Shown one piece after another: positions 59,271-64,000 of a stretch of 64,000 bases of DNA. The first letter of the stretch is position 1. Every line of letters starts with the position of its first letter. The DNA comes from Asterella californica (lineage: Eukaryota; Streptophyta; Marchantiopsida; Marchantiales; Aytoniaceae), in the NCBI GenBank assembly GCA_036924285.1, contig JAYKYS010000009.1, positions 18,456,001-18,520,000 on the forward strand, given 5' to 3'. The notes under the pieces were generated by a model, which did not search any database, was not told where the DNA came from, and saw only the letters and a list, made by a program, of their open reading frames with translations. A program made the position numbers and the translations under genes.

Positions 59271-60400
59271 TCTCGTGGTTGTTTTTCTCTTTCTTGTCTC
59301 TGTTCAGCACACAATGTCTCCATAGCCAGGAACCTCACGTCTCTTGGATAACCTTCGTGCAAAAACCGATACGATAATTTCCATGCAGTTATTTTTCTTT
59401 TTGCAAATGTGGACATCATATATGTCCATAACTCAAAGATGATACGAGAAGGAGCATATTGCAAAATTATCTTCAAAGCACTATAACGGACTCATCAATA
59501 TTTGAGACAACATCTTGGAAAAAGAAACGTCCATCGAGCCCATAAATGAATTAAGATCTTACGTATATACTCCGCAGCTTCAGCTCCTCTGTGACTGAGC
59601 TCCTTAAGTTGTCCAAGATAAGGTTAAACATGCTTCACAGTTAAGAATGGAGTTACATATTAATAGACATGACTTCTTAAAACATTATTATATAATAATG
59701 AGGTAGGTTTCTATTGTTAGAATACAAACAATCCATAGTCTATATTACTTCACACAATAAACTTGATTGTAATGCCTTCGACTTCAAAAAATCTACTGCA
59801 AATTTTTAGATCAGTGGATACTTACTTGATTTCTTTCTTTGTGTAAACAAACTCCAAAACACCTTCTCCACATCCTTCCCATACCGTGCCTTCACATTCA
59901 ACTTCAGATGGTGTGCACAATGACAGTGGATGCATTCAGATAGAACATTATGAATTGCATTCAACAAACTCTTACAATGATTCAAAATTATGACAGTTTG
60001 CTTCTCATCGAAGCTTATGATGCTTTGTCTCATCAGAGAACAAAACCATGACTATGTCTCCTCGCCTTCACTAGCAGCTACAGCGTAACACGAAATGATT
60101 GATTGATTATTTCATTTGAACAGCTAGCGGTGACAAGAATTTCTTATTTTTTGTATGACAAGCATCAAGAGTTATACATTCTAACTGAAATGGAGTGCAC
60201 TTTGACAAGCAAATGGACAAACAAATATACGTTTGAAAATTCCAGACCTTGGCATGTCCCATACTCGACTGCACAATCAGGATCACCTCTATAATCCTTA
60301 GTCTTTTACCAGGTACAGTTCTAGTAACGATTGTAGTCGTAGTCGAAAGCAATATGTTCGAGAGAAACCATGGCTGAACAGTGTATAGTGTACATTGCAT
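59204..60400 (-). pseudogene. MULE transposase remnant, C-terminal two thirds
   Basis: Minus-strand frames read LDACHTKNKKFLSPLAVQ (about 60140-60190), the start of the MULE transposase domain. HCKSLLNAIHNVLSECIHCHCAHHLKLNVKARYGKDV (split here only by description, 59806-60033) matches the GLLNAIxxVFPxAxHxxCxxHL region. PSRIIFELWTYMMSTFAKRK (59380-59450) is the post-catalytic region. Several stops and frameshifts separate these, so it is dead. Terminal inverted repeats were not found. Confidence 0.7.
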
Positions 60401-61339
60401 AGTGGATGATAGAAAAAATAACGTTATTTCAAAATGGAGAGTTGTGGACGTTGAGCAAGGAATGGCTGCTTTAGAAAAGTGAGAGGAGTTGATTGGTTAC
60501 AGATCCTCGCTGAGTCGTTGGATGTGAAATTCAGTTGTGTAAGGGAGTGGAGGTCTCTTGAGCAATGTTCAGTGCTTGTCAATCTCGACTATGGAAGATA
60601 CATTGAGTTTAAGCAATGGATGATGAAAGTGGTGGATCGTTTGATGATATGAATGAAATACAATTCTTGTATGAGGAAGAAGTTAACTTTAACTCCCAGT
60701 TGATACACGAGATTTAGAGATTGACGAGGAACCAACTCCGTGGTAGAGATGACATCATACAATATTATTTATCGGACGGACAGAGATGTCTTTGGTTGAA
60801 AAAATGTACGTCGAACAGAAACAAGCGAGTCAAATTAAAATCAGGAGCACTTTCGATTCAATGATTGCTGGTCATTTTAAAACTCTAGAATCAATAAACA
60901 TTTGAAGACCATAAAGTGTTATCTTGTGCGTACTTGCATATACGGCTTCTCACAAGATCCTCCAGTCGGAAAGCAAAATGGTGAGTTGATTCATTGCATC
61001 AATAAGGATAAGAAAAACAGTCAACCAATTTTAGAATCTCGTATATTTTTCAAATTTATCCAAAGCATACATGTATAATGTGTTGTAGTTGGTGAAACTG
61101 ACTTGAACGAGGTGCAGAATGCAACACTGACGACAAAGTTTTTGAAGTAGACGTTCGTCCACGCAAGTACCACATAATTCTTAATGTGGGTGTATGTGGA
61201 CAGAATACAAGACACTTGTCTGTTGGATCTTTTTTGATCCACGGAAGAGAGTTCAGACATTGAAACAAAAAGTCAGATGGCAGAGGGTGTGCATCCTTAG
61301 AGTGCCGACGAGTGTTTAAACCGTGAAAGACAATGTACC
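60401..61339. other. Intergenic DNA between MULE fragments
   Basis: No confident gene. A plus-strand frame near 60790-60905 (SLVEKMYVEQKQASQIKIRSTF) may belong to a mobile element. Confidence 0.35.
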
Positions 61340-61700
61340 TATTGAGAAGATGCCGGTGAAATATGTGAAACATCATTGTGAATGGAGAGTTAGGTGTCAG
61401 AAGAAGTTGAAATCAAGGACGTCTGTTATATCTGTTTATAACATGAAACATGCTTACCTTGACCATTTGCATGTATGTAGAGGGCCTTGCTAAGATTCTC
61501 AGCATCTTGCTATTTTGATGTCCAACCGTGTTATTATAGACCTCAATATAGCAATCGGTAGCTTAGTGAATGATTTTCGACGGACTTATGAGAGAAGAAC
61601 AACATATACAGCAGTTTATCAAATGCACGAGAATGTGAGAGACTGGATCCAAGGTGACCAAACTCGATAGTTCTATGCCATACCTGCACTTTGTCATGGA
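61340..61700 (+). pseudogene. MULE transposase N-terminal remnant
   Basis: The plus strand reads KYVKHHCEWRVRCQKKLKSR, then ISVYNMKHAYLDHLHVCRG, and later DFRRTYERRTTYTAVYQMHE and VRDWIQGDQTR. This matches the MuDR-type N-terminal pattern (CxWRV, NxxHxC, then the wRAkExA helix). Two stops interrupt it. It lies on the opposite strand to the fragment at 59204-60400, so the two are not parts of one intact gene in its original order. Confidence 0.5.
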
Positions 61701-62636
61701 CATGTCGTGTAATGAACTTACCCGTCTATTGTATTTAGTGTGAGTGACATTAATTTGGCAAGGGTATTTTGAGAGGTCCTCACAACTATTAGTGTCATAC
61801 ATACTAATTTTGCACTTACAATAATAAAGATAAAGCATATTTAGTGTGATATTTTACCTACACTTAAATAGTGTGAGTCAAAACATTTGAAACTCTAAAC
61901 AGTTTCTTAAACCATCAGTGCCTCTATAGAAGAGGTGTATTGGCCCGGAGCTTCTGCCACATGCAGCTTGGCTGCACCCAACAGTGACCATGACCTCCTG
62001 CCGTAGTTCAAACTCACGCAAGAGTACGTCTGCGAGGACAAACATTCACCCAAGATCCAAAGATTGTTGCTAGGGTTCGAGACATTTCTACGAAGCTATC
62101 ATTTGAGTCATCGTTGCGACTCACGTTCTTTTTGCAGGCAGGTGTATGTTTAGTGGTGGGATTATGTTCGCATGGTGCATTGCATGTTTTCGATCATGGT
62201 GGATCTGGAATTCGTTCTGTTGTTCAATCGGTCTCAACACTCATTTCATTCGTGAAGAAACACAGTATTTATGTCTTTCACTCTTTTGGCTTGCACTACT
62301 CAATCTCATTCTGAGTTTTGACTGAATCCAGATTGGTGGAGACACAGTGCACGGTTCTTTCAAGTTTTCATTGAGTAGACAACTTTCTTTGCTGTTCCAA
62401 GTTCTGTCTTTGTTTTATGGTCCTCTGGTACTCTTGTTTTTTAGTTTTCGCACGGCTTTGAAAACCAACGTTTCAACTTGACGGCGTCTTTTTTCTTGCG
62501 TTCTTTAATCTTTCTGTTCATTGAGGAGTTCAGACAGCTGGGTCAGATCTTGAGATTGCTCTTAGATCACGTTTCTTAGTGGTAAATTTCAGTTTCGTCT
62601 CAGTTCACTTTGGGCTATCTTATTTCTGGGTTCAGA
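61701..62636. other. Intergenic DNA, perhaps leader of a following gene
   Basis: A CTTTTTGCAG acceptor-like site at 62138 precedes a short frame (AGVCLVVGLCSHGALHVFDH). T-rich tracts typical of introns or leaders occur from 62330 to 62630. No domain was seen. Confidence 0.35.
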
Positions 62637-62779
62637 TGAGCTCCATGCCACATATGGTCAAGAGATTGAGAGTGATGACTGACAAAGAGTTAAAAGATGC
62701 TTGGATAGTGTCGAGCGGTTGTCTTGGTGAGTCCTCTAACTTTCATCACAGAAGAACTGCAAGAAGCTTTTTGTGATTA
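62637..62779 (+). CDS. Possible first coding exon, unidentified
   Basis: A T-rich stretch ending GGGTTCAG is followed at once by ATG (MSSMPHMVKRLRVMTDKELKDAW), with a GTGAGT donor at 62728 after GGTTGTCTTG. Without splicing the frame ends at 62779. Another exon-like piece with an acceptor (GGATCAG) and a GTGAGT donor lies at about 62950-62990. I recognise no family, and a full model could not be built. Confidence 0.25.
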
Positions 62780-64000
62780 AAGTGCAGTTGTGGTGCCTTC
62801 GTTGTCTGTGATGGAGTGCACACCTAAGGGACTTTAAGAGTGAACTGATAGCTTGCATTTCTGCCTCCTACACTGAAGAAACCTAGAAAACAAACGTTTC
62901 GTCATTTACAAGGCCCTCTTTTCTTCTTGGCTATGTGGATCAGAAGCAGTTGCCTGAACTCCTTGGAGTTGCAGTAAAACGTGAGTTCATGATCACAGTG
63001 AAGTTTTTGTCGGTTTTCATAACTAGTTCTCATGTTCTTGTTGTCTAATGTATATTTCATTATTTGCATCTCTGTTTCTTTTCATAGTTGCATGCATGAT
63101 GCATCCCGAAGAGCTGGTCTAGGAACTGCTGAATCAGCTCATACGAAATGTTATGCCCATATGAGGGCTTTGAATGGTCCAACCCCCTATAGCATGTCAT
63201 GAGATTTCTTGAGATATCTTGAGATCTTTGCAATACATATTTCAAATATTTCTGTTTTTCTATAAGTGCACTATGCAGGTTTACGAGCAGTGCATAAACC
63301 TTCAGCTTCTTTTGATATAAAACTTTTCCAGAGGATAAATTATGCTTAGAAGGATGCTTCAGAATTTATGCTTTAGAATAGAATTTATGCTTAGAATAAA
63401 GGATGTAACTCTTCTACCGGAAAAATGTCTAACTTCTACATGAACCCCTTCCGGATCAGCTGAGAAAGAAAGAAGAGTTTAGATGAGAGATCGATTATAT
63501 ATTTTACAGACTTGTTTATGCTCCAAGAAGAATTAGTATTGTTCAAAAAGCTTGATAAACTTCTTTCAAAAATTAGTTCCATTTTGTGAAACAGGTTTCT
63601 GGACTGAAATGGTTTATGGAAAGGAAGAGAAAGAAAGGTAGGTTTCGAAGAAGAGGAGGGAGAAGGGTTTAGAGACGGATGAGAAGTTGTTTATTGTTTC
63701 ATAGTTGAACATAGGATCCAGGTCTAAATCCTTAGTGAAGATCAGGTTTCAGAACCTGAAGTATACAACGAAATACAGAAAAAAAGTTCTTCTTCTCTGA
63801 GAGTTTGGACCTCATATTTATTTTTAAATCTTTGTTATAATCTGTTCAATTCTGAATGTATAAAATAATCAATACAGAAAGACATGCAAGATGCTCAAAA
63901 AGTAAATGACCAACATGTTGTATGTGCAGATTTTTGTAAGTTTACACAACAAATAACATGAAACGACATGATTTATGAAAGTTTACACACCTACAAATTT
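62780..64000. other. Intergenic or intronic DNA to the window end
   Basis: T-rich and A-rich tracts with several GT/AG signals, but no coding exon supported by a recognisable product. GAGATxTCTTGAGATxT direct repeats occur near 63200. Confidence 0.4.

Noticed and set aside
62637..62779. LETM1-like exon
   Set aside because: TDKELKDAW is only a short, low-information resemblance. No other LETM1 motif was found nearby.

Overview
The window looks like nuclear DNA of a land plant. The confident genes are split by GT-AG introns of about 100 to 725 bases, and two of them code for plant-type proteins: a MOS2/GPKOW-type G-patch/KOW protein and a DUF3172 protein of the cyanobacterial/plastid lineage. 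AAACCCTAA (telo-box) motifs lie near three genes. The rest is AT-rich DNA with tRNA-derived SINEs and decayed Copia, Gypsy and MULE elements. I cannot name the species. Genes are sparse and most of the window is mobile-element debris.

Layout. 1-3.3 kb: intergenic, with a diverged tandem repeat and a tRNA-derived remnant. 3.3-6.2 kb (+): MOS2/GPKOW homologue with its leader. 6.2-10.1 kb: AT-rich, with one MITE and two hairpin-module repeats. 10.1-13.0 kb (-): a DUF3172 gene and an unrecognised spliced gene. These form a segment duplicated in the same orientation at 25.4-28.3 kb. 13-20.6 kb: hairpins, a decayed Copia element (-) with 5' LTR and primer-binding site, Gypsy integrase remains (+) and a SINE. 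21.1-21.7 kb: tandem repeats that include a Cys-rich reading frame. 24.4-25.2 kb (-): exons of a Gly-rich, probably plastid, membrane protein, directly beside the second DUF3172 copy. 28.6-33.5 kb: second MITE, hairpins, no clear gene. 33.5-35.3 kb (-): ribosomal protein L7 (five exons). 35.8-41.9 kb: a cluster of hairpin-module repeats and a third MITE. 42.2-45.0 kb (+): exosome subunit RRP46 (eight exons, one of only 21 bases). 45-52 kb: no confident gene, a second SINE, a perfect 105-base tandem duplication and a TA microsatellite. 53-59.5 kb: a retroelement-like block with direct and inverted long repeats. 59.2-61.7 kb: MULE transposase remains on both strands. 61.9-64 kb: one or two possible exons only.

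How the genes relate. MOS2/GPKOW (splicing/RNA biogenesis), RRP46 (RNA exosome) and RPL7 (ribosome) are housekeeping RNA or translation genes. All three carry telo-box motifs upstream or in an intron. DUF3172 and the Gly-rich protein look plastid-targeted. The genes do not form a pathway cluster. The most novel content is in the repeats: a 361-373 base inverted-repeat MITE family (three copies), a two-hairpin module found about eight times in both orientations, and a SINE family with ATTTACC tails.
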